Assembly: GCA_022729735.1 (NCBI GenBank)
Contig: DZAY01000008.1
Location: forward strand, 19,161 to 83,160
DNA length: 64,000 bases
Source: Helicobacter cetorum
GTDB taxonomy: Bacteria > Campylobacterota > Campylobacteria > Campylobacterales > DZAY01
Direction of reading: 5' to 3'
Part shown: in pieces, positions 9,973-18,627 of the stretch
How positions within the stretch are numbered: the stretch's first letter is position 1
Layout: each line of letters starts with the position of its first letter
The notes under the pieces: model-generated
Seen by the model: the letters and a program-made list of their open reading frames with translations, nothing else
What the model was told of the DNA's origin: nothing
Database searches by the model: none
Position numbers and translations under genes: made by a program

Positions 9973-11307
9973 TTACATCCAATCTATAATTTTTGAAACT
10001 TCCAAAACTTCATAACATTTCATACCTAAACTCTCTTCATTTGTGCTTTTTTTAGCAACTATAGCTTTTGATATTCCTTGAGATTTTGCCTCTTTTAATC
10101 TATTATCAAGACTAAAAACATCTCTAATATCGCCACTCAAAGTTACTTCACCTAAAAATATTGTATCTTTTGCAACTACTCTATTTCTAAAACTTGAAAT
10201 AATAGATGCCACTATTGCCAAATCTGCACCTGTTTCGCTGATTTTTATTCCACCTGCAATATTTATAAATACATCATATTGATTAAAAGGAAGCTCCAAT
10301 TTTTTTTCTAAAAGTGCCAAAAGCATAGTTAATCTATTACTATCAAATCCAGTTGCACTTCGCTTTGGATTTGGATAACTAGTCTCTGTTACAAGAGCTT
10401 GAACTTCTAAAATCAAAGCTCTACTACCTTCCATAATTACAGTTAATACTGAACCTGATTGTGGATTTTTATTAAAAAATTTAGATGTTATATTTTTAGC
10501 ACTAATTAATCCATTTTTTGTCATTTCAAATATTCCAATCTCACTTGTAGAACCAAATCTATTCTTAAATCCTCTAAGCATTCTAAGCTCTCTTGAGCTA
10601 TCACCTTCAAAATATAAAACAGTATCAACCATATGCTCCAATACTCGAGGTCCTGCGATTGAGCCATCTTTTGTAATATGTCCTATTATGAAAATTGCAA
10701 TTTTTTTATCTTTTGCAATTCGCATAAGCTCAAATGTTATCTCTCTAACTTGTGAGACACTTCCTGGAGCTGAAGTTATACTTTCTGAATATATTGTCTG
10801 AATTGAGTCAATAATTGCCACTTCAAATTTATCAAATAGTGTCTCTTTTATAATTGATAGTTTTATTTCTGGTAAAAGATATAAGTTTGGACTTAAAGAG
10901 TCTATTCTTTGAGCTCTAAGTTTTATCTGTCCTGCTGATTCTTCAGCACTTACATAGAGAACTTTTTTACCACTTTTAGCTAAATTTCCTGCAATTTTTA
11001 GAAGTAGTGTAGATTTGCCAACTCCTGGATTTCCGCCAATTAGAGTTAAGCTTGAAGGAACTATTCCACCACCTAAAATTAAATCAAACTCTTCATCAAA
11101 AGAGCTAAATCTAATAATATCATCTTCATCAATTTCTGTGATGGGTTTAGCTTTTATATTAAAATCTGTGGAGTTAGAACTTTTTTCATATTTAGAAATT
11201 TCTACAAAGCTATCCCAACTATCACAATTTGGACATTTGCCAATCCATTTAGAGCTAACAAAACCACAACTTTGACACTCATATGTTGGATTACTTTTTT
11301 TTGCCAA
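9973..11307 (-). CDS. radA: DNA repair protein RadA
   Basis: A 444-residue RecA-related branch-migration ATPase used in recombinational repair. An N-terminal zinc finger has C11, C14, C25 and C28. Walker A (GGNPGVGKS) lies at 91-99, the RadA-specific KNRFG motif near 248, and a C-terminal Lon-protease-like domain follows. Length is normal for the family. The start is TTG, two bases after the ftsY stop, indicating tight coupling. Order tlpA-ftsY-radA is on one transcript. Confidence 0.97.
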   Translation of the reverse strand: MAKKSNPTYECQSCGFVSSKWIGKCPNCDSWDSFVEISKYEKSSNSTDFNIKAKPITEIDEDDIIRFSSFDEEFDLILGGGIVPSSLTLIGGNPGVGKSTLLLKIAGNLAKSGKKVLYVSAEESAGQIKLRAQRIDSLSPNLYLLPEIKLSIIKETLFDKFEVAIIDSIQTIYSESITSAPGSVSQVREITFELMRIAKDKKIAIFIIGHITKDGSIAGPRVLEHMVDTVLYFEGDSSRELRMLRGFKNRFGSTSEIGIFEMTKNGLISAKNITSKFFNKNPQSGSVLTVIMEGSRALILEVQALVTETSYPNPKRSATGFDSNRLTMLLALLEKKLELPFNQYDVFINIAGGIKISETGADLAIVASIISSFRNRVVAKDTIFLGEVTLSGDIRDVFSLDNRLKEAKSQGISKAIVAKKSTNEESLGMKCYEVLEVSKIIDWM

Positions 11308-11309
11308 GC

Positions 11310-12182
11310 TTAACTCTTTGTAGTAAATATCTCATCTAAAATTGTATCAATATACTCTTTTGGCTCAAATGGAATTAAATCATCCTCTTTTTCACCCATA
11401 CCAATATATAAAATAGGAACTTTTAAGTTTCTTGCAATACTAAAAATTGCTCCACCTTTTGAAGTTCCATCAAGTTTTGTAATAATAATTCCATCGATTC
11501 CAACCATATCATGAAATGCTTTTGCTTGAGCAATTGCTGAATTTCCTTGAGTTCCATCAATTATTAAAATCTTTCTATGTGGGCTATTCTCTTTTGCTTT
11601 TTGACAAACTTTAACAATTTTTTTCAACTCATTTGATAAATTAACTTGATTGTGAAGTCTTCCAGCTGTATCAATTATTACTTTATCATAATTTTTTGCA
11701 ATGGCTGAAGCGATTGTATCATAAGCTATGGCTGAAGGGTCGTGACCTTGTTGAGTATAGATTATTGGAACATCTAACTTTTCTGCCCATTTTTTTAACT
11801 GCTCAATAGCTGCGGCTCTAAACGTATCTCCTGCACCAAGTATTACTTTTTTATTCTCATTTTTGTATAGTTTTGTAAGTTTTGCTATTGTTGTAGTCTT
11901 TCCTGCACCATTTACACCAATAATTAGCTCTACAAAAGGTTTCTCATCTTCGTTTTTACTATTTTCTACTTCTGTAAATAGTTCTAAAAGAAGTGGTTGA
12001 AGTTTATTATAAGTTACAGATTGAGGAAGTTTAGAAATCAATTCTTCAACAACATCATACTCTACATCAGAAGCAATTAAAATCTCTTCAATTAAATCTC
12101 TATCAACTCTCTCATCTCGTTTTGTAATCTCTTTGATTTTTTGGATAGTCTTTTCTAAACCTTTTTTAAATAATCCAAACAT
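11310..12182 (-). CDS. ftsY: Signal recognition particle receptor FtsY
   Basis: A 290-residue SRP GTPase receptor for co-translational membrane targeting. It has an N-domain helical bundle, G1 (GVNGAGKTTT), the DTAGRLHNQ box, the TKLDG specificity motif and the C-terminal GMGEKEDDLIPF signature. The long acidic A domain found in E. coli FtsY is missing; only a short amphipathic start (MFGLFKKGLEK) remains, normal for this phylum. I chose the ATG at 12182, which overlaps the upstream lipoprotein stop as TGATG, rather than the TTG one codon earlier. Confidence 0.97.
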   Translation of the reverse strand: MFGLFKKGLEKTIQKIKEITKRDERVDRDLIEEILIASDVEYDVVEELISKLPQSVTYNKLQPLLLELFTEVENSKNEDEKPFVELIIGVNGAGKTTTIAKLTKLYKNENKKVILGAGDTFRAAAIEQLKKWAEKLDVPIIYTQQGHDPSAIAYDTIASAIAKNYDKVIIDTAGRLHNQVNLSNELKKIVKVCQKAKENSPHRKILIIDGTQGNSAIAQAKAFHDMVGIDGIIITKLDGTSKGGAIFSIARNLKVPILYIGMGEKEDDLIPFEPKEYIDTILDEIFTTKS

Positions 12183-12754
12183 CAATTTTTACCCAAAATC
12201 TTTTTTAAATCTAACTCCAACATCTCTTCAGGCACAGCACCTACATAGTGTCTTGCATAGTTTCCATCTTTATCATACAAAAGCATAAAAGGAATAGTTT
12301 TTACTCCACCAATCGCCTTTGCCAACTCTACATTATCACTTCCATTTGCAACAATATAATTTATTCCATACTCTTCCATAAATGTTTTAAGAGTTGCACT
12401 ATCTTTATTCTCTTCCATAAGAATTGACACTACTAAAAAATCATCTTTATAATTTTTTTGAAGATTTATTAAGTGTGGAATTTCAGCTTTGCAAGGCGGA
12501 CACCAAGTTGCAAAAAATACCATCAAAATAGCCTTGTTTTCAACTCCATCAATTTTGAAATTTCTATCTTTCTGTCTCAAAGTATAACTATTAGAAGACA
12601 ATTCATCTTTTAAAATAAACTCACTCTTTTTGACTTCAGCAATCTGTTCGCTACTAATTTTTGCACCACTCTCACTTTTTGGACTTTCGCTTTTTTTCTC
12701 TTCACAACCAATAAAAAAGAGAATAGTTATAAATAGTAATATTTTTAATCTCAC
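12182..12754 (-). CDS. TlpA/ResA-like thioredoxin-fold lipoprotein
   Basis: A 190-residue periplasmic thiol-disulfide protein. The signal peptide ends in the lipobox FIGC (Cys17), so it should be lipid anchored. A Ser/Lys/Glu-rich linker leads to an AhpC-TSA/Redoxin-type domain with WCPPC (FFATWCPPCKAEIP) and the cis-Pro in TIPFML. Such proteins keep cytochrome c CXXCH thiols or other periplasmic cysteines reduced. Divergently transcribed from the 5-FCL gene; one-base overlap with ftsY. Confidence 0.9.
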   Translation of the reverse strand: MRLKILLFITILFFIGCEEKKSESPKSESGAKISSEQIAEVKKSEFILKDELSSNSYTLRQKDRNFKIDGVENKAILMVFFATWCPPCKAEIPHLINLQKNYKDDFLVVSILMEENKDSATLKTFMEEYGINYIVANGSDNVELAKAIGGVKTIPFMLLYDKDGNYARHYVGAVPEEMLELDLKKILGKN

Positions 12755-12808
12755 TCTATTAATCCTCTCGATAAAATGGCAATAATTATATTAGAACAAG
12801 GCTTAAAG

Positions 12809-13432
12809 ATGGTAGTAATAGATGTAAATAGTAAGGTTGAGTTTAGAAAAGTGGCAAAAGAGTTACTAAATATTGAGTCAAAACGAAACAAACTATTAAA
12901 AGATAAATTAGCACAAAAACGGTTATTAAAACTTTTAAAATATTTAAATTCAAAAAAGATACTTTTTTATATTCCATTAAATAGTGAAGTTGATATTATG
13001 CCTCTTATTAAGTTATATAGAACAAAAAGAGAAGTGGAAGTTTTTGTTCCATTTATGGAAAGTGTTAGTTTCAAAATGGTAAAATTCTCACTGCCACTTT
13101 TGTTAAAAAATTTTGGAATTAAAGAACCAACAAATTCCCTATTTAATCTCTCAAAAATAGACACAGCTGTAATCCCTATTTTAGGAGTAGATATGGATTA
13201 TAAAAGAGTCGGATTTGGAAAAGGCATGTATGATAGATTTTTTTCTAAATTAAAAATAAAACCAGTTAAAATTTTTATACAGCTAAAGGGGTGTTTCACT
13301 CCAAATAAAATAACAGATAGTTATGATATAAATGCTAACTATCTAATTACTCCTAATGAAACATTAAAAATAGAAAGAGGTATGAGGTATGTTAATAGAG
13401 TTACTAATAGGAGGTGGAGTATCAATAATTAG
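12809..13432 (+). CDS. 5-formyltetrahydrofolate cyclo-ligase family protein
   Basis: A 207-residue protein of the 5-FCL family, which converts 5-formyl-THF to 5,10-methenyl-THF using ATP. Visible features are an N-terminal KVEFRK...LA start region, IPLNSEVD, and the C-terminal substrate/ATP loop GVDMDYKRVGFGKGMYDRFF. I favour the ATG at 12809 (preceded by aaggc) because the family begins at this point; an ATG at 12776 would add 11 residues and leave only 21 bp to the divergent gene. The C-terminus overlaps rny by 44 bases, so the last ~15 residues are probably unconserved. Confidence 0.85.
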   Translation: MVVIDVNSKVEFRKVAKELLNIESKRNKLLKDKLAQKRLLKLLKYLNSKKILFYIPLNSEVDIMPLIKLYRTKREVEVFVPFMESVSFKMVKFSLPLLLKNFGIKEPTNSLFNLSKIDTAVIPILGVDMDYKRVGFGKGMYDRFFSKLKIKPVKIFIQLKGCFTPNKITDSYDINANYLITPNETLKIERGMRYVNRVTNRRWSINN

Positions 13433-14957
13433 TGCTTTAAGTGGATTTTTTGTAGCAAAAAAAATTAACTCTGCAAATTTTGAGATATACCTTGAACAAT
13501 CAAAAGCAAAAGCAAAAGCTATTGAATATGAAGCTGAACTACTTTTGCAAAACTCTAAAATTCAAATCAAAGAGCTTGAAGATGAGAGTAAAAAGAGATT
13601 AGATTTAGAGCTTTCAAAATTAAAAGGTGAGTATGAACATAAGTTTATGCAACTTGATAAAAAAGAGTTGTCTCTTACAAAAAGATTAGAAGAAGAGCAT
13701 AGAAGTATAAATCTTTATAAAGAAGAGTTAAGAGAGTCTAAAGCAAAAGTTGAAGCTACAAAAATAAACTTACAAAAACTTGAAAAAGAGCATAAAGAGA
13801 AGTTAAATGAACTTCTTAAAGCACTTGAAGCCCATACAGGCTTGACACGAGATGAAGCTAAAAAGATAATATTAGATAGAGTTGAGAGTGAAAGTCGAGA
13901 TGAGATTGCAAGAATTGTAAGAAAATATGAAAATGAAGCTAAAACAGAAGCTAAAAAAAGGGCAAATTATATTTTAGCTCAAGCTACAACAAGATTTGCT
14001 GGTGAATTTGCAGCAGAACGACTAATTAATGTAGTTCATCTTGCGAATGATGATTTAAAAGGGCGAATTATTGGCAAAGAAGGTAGAAATATCAAAACAT
14101 TAGAAATGTTAATGGGTGTTGATATTATTATTGATGATACTCCAAATGCAATAGTTTTGAGTAGTTTTAATTTATATAGAAGAGCAATAGCTACAAAAAC
14201 AGTTGAACTACTTGTAGAAGATGGAAGAATTCAACCATCAAAAATAGAAGAAATTTATGAAAAAGTTAAGTCTGAATTTGATGAAAAAATGATAGAAAGT
14301 GGCGAAAGTGTTGTTTTAGAGCTTGGTATTGGGAATATGCATCCAGAGCTTATGAAACTAATTGGTAAATTAAAATATAGAGCAAGTTATGGACAAAATG
14401 CTCTTGGACACTCATTAGAAGTTGCTTATTTGGCTGGAATTATGGCAAGTGAAATGGGTGGAAATGAGATTTTAGCAAAAAGAGCTGGTATTTTGCATGA
14501 TATTGGAAAAGCTTTAACACAAGAGTATTCTGGAAATCATGTAGATTTAGGTGCTGAAATTTGCAAACGATACAAAGAGTCAGATATAGTAATAAATGCA
14601 ATATATGCTCATCATGGACATGAAGAACCAAAAAGTATAGAATCTGCATCAGTATGTGCTGCTGATACTCTATCAGCAGCACGACCTGGAGCAAGAAAAG
14701 AGGTTTTAGAGAGTTTCTTAAAACGAGTTCAAGAGATAGAAGATATTGCTACTTCTCACAAAGCTGTTACAAATGCTTATGCAATCAATGCTGGTAGAGA
14801 GATTAGAGTAATTGCAAATGCAGAGTTAATTCATGATGATGAAACGGTTTTATTATCAAAAGAGATAGCAAAAGAGATAGAAGCGAAAGTTCAGTATCCT
14901 GGCGAAATAAAAGTCACAGTAATTAGAGAGCTTAGAGCAATTGAGTTTGCTAGATAG
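13389..14957 (+). CDS. rny: Ribonuclease Y
   Basis: A 522-residue membrane-tethered endoribonuclease that initiates mRNA decay. One N-terminal transmembrane helix (about 3-22) is followed by a long coiled coil (about 30-180), a KH RNA-binding domain with GRIIGKEGRNI near 220 and an HD domain (HSLEVA, HDIGKA). The start lies inside the 3' end of the 5-FCL gene with ggtatgaggt just upstream. Length and order match family norms. Confidence 0.97.
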   Translation: MLIELLIGGGVSIISALSGFFVAKKINSANFEIYLEQSKAKAKAIEYEAELLLQNSKIQIKELEDESKKRLDLELSKLKGEYEHKFMQLDKKELSLTKRLEEEHRSINLYKEELRESKAKVEATKINLQKLEKEHKEKLNELLKALEAHTGLTRDEAKKIILDRVESESRDEIARIVRKYENEAKTEAKKRANYILAQATTRFAGEFAAERLINVVHLANDDLKGRIIGKEGRNIKTLEMLMGVDIIIDDTPNAIVLSSFNLYRRAIATKTVELLVEDGRIQPSKIEEIYEKVKSEFDEKMIESGESVVLELGIGNMHPELMKLIGKLKYRASYGQNALGHSLEVAYLAGIMASEMGGNEILAKRAGILHDIGKALTQEYSGNHVDLGAEICKRYKESDIVINAIYAHHGHEEPKSIESASVCAADTLSAARPGARKEVLESFLKRVQEIEDIATSHKAVTNAYAINAGREIRVIANAELIHDDETVLLSKEIAKEIEAKVQYPGEIKVTVIRELRAIEFAR

Positions 14958-14981
14958 AAGAGTTTTTTAACTTCTTCTATC
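14953..14981. terminator. Hairpin across the convergent rny / FliT-like gene ends
   Basis: A 9-bp stem (gatagaaga / tcttctatc) encloses a loop holding TTTTTT, and overlaps both convergent stop codons. Neither strand has a T-run directly after the stem, so this is not a textbook intrinsic terminator. Its position between converging genes suggests that it protects 3' ends or pauses polymerase in both directions. Confidence 0.4.
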
Positions 14982-15215
14982 AAAGCCATGTCTATTTCTA
15001 AGTTCCAAAAACTTTTTACTTTTTTTCATCTTATCCATAGAAATTACAAGTAAGTCCATCTCTTTTTTTATTAAATCAATACCTTCTTTAATTAGTGCTG
15101 ATGCTTGTTGCATCTCTTCTAACTTCTCAAATTCTGGCATATCTTCTATTAGAGAGTTTATTAAATCAATATCTTTATTAATTATTGCTAATTTTAAATC
15201 TTCAAGCCACTTCAT
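14967..15215 (-). CDS. Small helical protein, possibly FliT-like flagellar chaperone
   Basis: An 82-residue, helix-rich protein whose start overlaps the end of fliS by 14 bases, in the position where fliT usually sits (fliD-fliS-fliT). Heptad-like Leu/Ile/Met spacing and lack of any signal peptide fit a FliT-type export chaperone for FliD, but I see no diagnostic motif. The role is inferred from context and size. Confidence 0.55.
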   Translation of the reverse strand: MKWLEDLKLAIINKDIDLINSLIEDMPEFEKLEEMQQASALIKEGIDLIKKEMDLLVISMDKMKKSKKFLELRNRHGFDRRS

Positions 15216-15582
15216 TTTGTGTTATCTCTCTCCAAGCTTCCAAAAGACCTTTAGCAACTTTCATAACAATATCAATTTTATCTTTGTTATTTTCCGCATT
15301 CGCTTCTGTCAAAAGTTTTATTTGGTGAAGATATAAACCATTTAAATAGTGTGCCATATTTCCACCACTGTCAAAATCCAATCCATTAATAAGCTCTGCA
15401 AATATATCAGCACACTTATTGATGTAATAAACTTTTTTCTCAATATCATTAGCATCAATTGCTCTTTTTGCCGCAGCAGAAAATTTTAAAATACCTTCAT
15501 ACATCATCTCAACCAATTTTTGAGGCGATTCTACTTGTATGTTGTTTTGATTATATGCACTATATGCAGCTCCGTTTCTCAT
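15202..15582 (-). CDS. fliS: Flagellin export chaperone FliS
   Basis: A 126-residue helical-bundle chaperone that binds flagellin C-termini to prevent early polymerisation. The start region AYNQNNIQVESPQKLVEMMYEGIL is the FliS signature (Y-x4-I/V-x-T/S-x-P/S-x-x-L-x-x-M-L-Y-x-G). It lies 22 bp downstream of fliD and overlaps the FliT-like gene, so it is translated from the fliD transcript. Confidence 0.95.
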   Translation of the reverse strand: MRNGAAYSAYNQNNIQVESPQKLVEMMYEGILKFSAAAKRAIDANDIEKKVYYINKCADIFAELINGLDFDSGGNMAHYLNGLYLHQIKLLTEANAENNKDKIDIVMKVAKGLLEAWREITQNEVA

Positions 15583-15604
15583 TTTATTTCCTTTTTTTTA
15601 TTAG

Positions 15605-17059
15605 CTATTGAGCATTCACAGCCATCTCAATTTGCATTTGCAGTGATGAGAATGAACTATTCATTTTTGTAATTATAGAGTCATAAGATGCAAATCTTGC
15701 TTGCATTACCTCATATCGCGCTGTAATAAACTCATTTGCTCTCTCTTTTTCTTCATCTAATTTCTTAGCTTCTGATACTAAATTTGCTCTATAAAGTTCA
15801 AATTTTGAGTTATCACCTGTTATAAGATTTCCTAAAGCTGTATTAATTTTTGAAAATATACCTTCAACTTCTTCACTCTTATAAGAGTTTATCTCTTTTG
15901 TATAACCACTAAATAGATTTTGAGCTTGTTCTGGGTCTTCATCAATTTTTGATTGAAGTTTTGATGTGTCGAGTTGCAATAATCCAGACTTATCAACACT
16001 CAAACCATAATCAGCTAAAGATATAAAATTTACACCAACTGTTTTAGAGTTTGCTAAACCATTTTCACTAGCTATAGTTTTAGCATCTACACTTTGAGTA
16101 CTAAATAGTATAGTATTTAAACTACTTCTAACTCCTGTAATTGTGCCATCTCCTTGAAAAATCCCAGTTGTATCAGATTCTGAATCAAATTTCGTAACAT
16201 CTTGAATTTGACTCATCAAACTATTGTAATTATTTACAAATGATTGAAATGACTCAATAAATGAACTTGTATCCCTTGAAACTGTAATACTTGCCACATC
16301 TGTTGCATTTGTATGCTGTTTAGTTAAATTAAATTCCATTCCAACAACTAAATCTGTAACTTTATTGCTACTTCTTGAAATTGCAACACCATTATATGTA
16401 AATTCAGCATTTGTAGCTTGTTGAATATTATTAGTTACTGCATCATCCAATCCCAAATCAGAAGCCATTGTGCCTGTGCTTGAGAAAGTTATTGCATTAT
16501 CAGAACCAGTTTCATCAGATTTGATAATCAATCTATACTCATTTGTGCCAACATTTAAAATTGATGCTGTAACTTTTGAACTCAAAGTCTCATTATTATT
16601 AATTAAATCTCTAAGCCCCTCCATTGTAGTTCCACCAGTTACACTTAAATCATAATTAGTTCCACCCATAGTTAGTGTAAAAGTTTGAGCTGAACTTGCA
16701 ACACTTGTTGAAGTTGAAGCTTTTATTGCACTTTGCCATACATCAGTTTTTGCCAATTTATCAACATGAATTTGCATTGATTGAGGAGTTACACCAGAAC
16801 TTGCCGTTGCAGTTACACCATCACCAACTACACTTGTGCTTCGTCTAAGATATGAATCCTCATCTCCCAAATCAGAAGCTGAAATTTTTAGAGATGCCAT
16901 ATTTGTAATAAGAGTTGAAAGTGTCCCTTGCTTTTCTGTATTTGTGCTTACCTTTTTTGTAATTGGAGTTAAATATGTAGCTTCATCAGCTGCTTTTAAT
17001 TTGTCAATTACATCTTGAGTTAATATACCAGCACCTGCTCCTAATGAACTTATTCCCAT
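15605..17059 (-). CDS. fliD: Flagellar filament cap protein FliD
   Basis: A 484-residue cap protein that promotes flagellin polymerisation at the filament tip. The N-terminus begins MGISSLGAGAGILTQDVIDKL and the C-terminal helix (MNSSFSSLQMQIEMAVNAQ) is typical. The middle is Ser/Thr/Asn-rich, as expected for surface-exposed domains. An aaaggat ribosome binding site precedes the ATG, and flaG lies 3 bp upstream. There is no signal peptide, consistent with type III flagellar export. Confidence 0.95.
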   Translation of the reverse strand: MGISSLGAGAGILTQDVIDKLKAADEATYLTPITKKVSTNTEKQGTLSTLITNMASLKISASDLGDEDSYLRRSTSVVGDGVTATASSGVTPQSMQIHVDKLAKTDVWQSAIKASTSTSVASSAQTFTLTMGGTNYDLSVTGGTTMEGLRDLINNNETLSSKVTASILNVGTNEYRLIIKSDETGSDNAITFSSTGTMASDLGLDDAVTNNIQQATNAEFTYNGVAISRSSNKVTDLVVGMEFNLTKQHTNATDVASITVSRDTSSFIESFQSFVNNYNSLMSQIQDVTKFDSESDTTGIFQGDGTITGVRSSLNTILFSTQSVDAKTIASENGLANSKTVGVNFISLADYGLSVDKSGLLQLDTSKLQSKIDEDPEQAQNLFSGYTKEINSYKSEEVEGIFSKINTALGNLITGDNSKFELYRANLVSEAKKLDEEKERANEFITARYEVMQARFASYDSIITKMNSSFSSLQMQIEMAVNAQ

Positions 17060-17062
17060 TTT

Positions 17063-17479
17063 TTATCCTTTAAAGTCTATTATTAATCCACTAATTTCTT
17101 TCATTTTAACAGAAAATTTTATCATCTCTTCTGTTGGAAACTCTCTAATTAGTTTATCAGTTTTTGAATCTACAACCTTAACATGCAAACCATCAATCCG
17201 TTCGTCATAATTGAATTTCAAATCTGTATTAAGAGATTTCATTTGCTCATTTATCTCTTTTATTTTCTCTTTTAACTGCTCTTGCTCTTTTTCTTTTAAC
17301 TCTTTTTCTACTTCAGAAATATCGTCTATATTTGGATTTTTTGGAGCTTCATCTTTTTTTGACAAATTTATTTGAGATGGCTCAACTAACACTGCCTTTA
17401 TCTTTTCACTTAATTTATTACTATTTTGAGTATTTACATAGCTACTATTCTCGACTCCCCTATTCTGACCTATTTCCAT
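17063..17479 (-). CDS. flaG: FlaG family flagellar protein
   Basis: A FlaG-family protein of about 138 residues. The C-terminal FlaG domain shows LKFNYDERIDGLHVKVVDS, then IREFPTEEM and a terminal FSVKMKEISGLIIDFKG. The central part is a Glu/Lys coiled coil. I chose the ATG at 17479 because GGAG lies six bases upstream; ATGs at 17491 and 17506 and a TTG at 17557 lack clear ribosome binding sites. FlaG influences filament length and flagellin export. It heads the flaG-fliD-fliS-fliT-like operon. Confidence 0.88.
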   Translation of the reverse strand: MEIGQNRGVENSSYVNTQNSNKLSEKIKAVLVEPSQINLSKKDEAPKNPNIDDISEVEKELKEKEQEQLKEKIKEINEQMKSLNTDLKFNYDERIDGLHVKVVDSKTDKLIREFPTEEMIKFSVKMKEISGLIIDFKG

Positions 17480-17604
17480 CTCTATCTCCATCTTTGGACT
17501 TGACATCAAAAATAAAATCGGAATATATAGATAAAAATTCACTATTTTTTTATCCAAAATTATCTTTAATTTAGTTAAAATTACAAAAAAGTTGGAGGTT
17601 AATT

Positions 17605-18000
17605 ATGAGAATAGCTTTAATGGTTGATTCGCTCCTACTTCGAAAAAGTTTAGAAAATTTTTTGGGTGAGTATATTGTAAGTTATAGTAGTTGTGATTTT
17701 GTGATTTCTGATAAAAAGATAAGTATAGATAGACCATATTTTTCTATATCTTCATCATATAATCCAACTGGAGAGCTTAAAAAACCATTTTCAAGAGCTC
17801 AACTATTCCTATTTGTAAATAGATTTTACAAAAGTTTAAATATTACAGCTCAACCTCAAATCCCACAAGCTCCTCAAGTGAGTGTAGAAGTTAAGAGAGC
17901 TGATTTTGATGATTTGAAATATGAGGTGATTAAACTTACAGAGCGATTTGCAACACAATTAATAAAAACAATAAGAGAACATTATGAAAAAAGAGACTAG
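17605..18000 (+). CDS. Hypothetical protein upstream of rsmD
   Basis: A 131-residue cytoplasmic protein preceded by ggagg. The N-terminal half (MRIALMVDSLLLRKSLENFL) could form a short alpha/beta fold, followed by a Pro/Gln linker (QPQIPQAPQ) and a C-terminal helix. Overlap with rsmD (17 bases) suggests co-translation. No family recognised. Confidence 0.65.
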   Translation: MRIALMVDSLLLRKSLENFLGEYIVSYSSCDFVISDKKISIDRPYFSISSSYNPTGELKKPFSRAQLFLFVNRFYKSLNITAQPQIPQAPQVSVEVKRADFDDLKYEVIKLTERFATQLIKTIREHYEKRD

Positions 18001-18580
18001 ACTATTTCTAACAATAGGTGCAGGAAAATATAAAGGTAAAAAGGTAATTCTACCAAATAAAAATACCACAAGAAGCTCAAAAGCAATTCTTAGAGGCTCA
18101 CTATTTGATAGATTACAATTTGATTTAGATGATAAATTTTTTGTAGAGGCTTTTGCTGGAAGTGGAAGTGTGGGATTAGAAGCATTAAGTCGTGGGATTG
18201 ATAGAGCATATTTTATAGAAAAAGATAGAGACTCTTTTAATATTTTGAGAGAAAATGTAACCTCAATTGATAGCAAAAATTCAAATATAATTTTTGGCGA
18301 TAGTTTTGTAAAACTAAAAGAGTTATACAGAGAGTTACAATTTTTAAATCAAAAAGGGTATTTCTATTTTGACCCACCATTTGCAATTAGAGAAGGAAAT
18401 GAGCAAATATATAATGAAGTCATAGAGTTAATTAAATCTATTCCTACTGAATTGGTTGAAAAAGTAGTTATAGAACATCAAAGCTCTATTAAATTTTATG
18501 AGCAGATTGGTAATTTTGTTTTAGAAAAAACAAAAAAGTTTGGTAAAAGCTCACTTAGCTACTATGTTGTAATGGAATAA
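17984..18580 (+). CDS. rsmD: 16S rRNA (guanine966-N2)-methyltransferase RsmD
   Basis: A 198-residue SAM-dependent methyltransferase. It carries the SAM-binding motif EAFAGSGSVGLEALSRG, an acidic residue after the next strand (FIEKD) and the catalytic FDPPF motif. RsmD modifies G966 of 16S rRNA in the small subunit. Length is normal. The start overlaps the upstream unknown gene by 17 bases. Confidence 0.94.
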   Translation: MKKETRLFLTIGAGKYKGKKVILPNKNTTRSSKAILRGSLFDRLQFDLDDKFFVEAFAGSGSVGLEALSRGIDRAYFIEKDRDSFNILRENVTSIDSKNSNIIFGDSFVKLKELYRELQFLNQKGYFYFDPPFAIREGNEQIYNEVIELIKSIPTELVEKVVIEHQSSIKFYEQIGNFVLEKTKKFGKSSLSYYVVME

Positions 18581-18588
18581 AAGTTGCT

Positions 18589-18620
18589 CTTTTAGATTAA
18601 TATTCTAATTAGTCTAAAAG
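18589..18620 (+). promoter_or_regulatory. Hairpin reaching into the flgI ribosome binding site
   Basis: A 13-bp stem (cttttagattaat / attagtctaaaag, one G-T wobble) with a 6-base loop lies between rsmD and flgI. The 3' arm contains most of the AAAAGGG ribosome binding site of flgI, whose ATG starts at 18628. No T-run follows, so it may be a weak rsmD terminator or a structure that hides the flgI ribosome binding site. The regulatory role is inference. Confidence 0.5.
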
Positions 18621-18627
18621 GGTCAAT

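Noticed and set aside
17480..17557. N-terminal extension of FlaG from a TTG at 17557
   Set aside because: The extension has no ribosome binding site and would put a hydrophobic stretch before a cytoplasmic/type III-exported protein; a GGAG-preceded ATG lies at 17479.
17480..17604. Sigma-28 promoter (CCGAT-type -10) upstream of flaG
   Set aside because: A CCGATTTT is present on the minus strand, but no -35 element lies at the expected spacing, so support is too weak.
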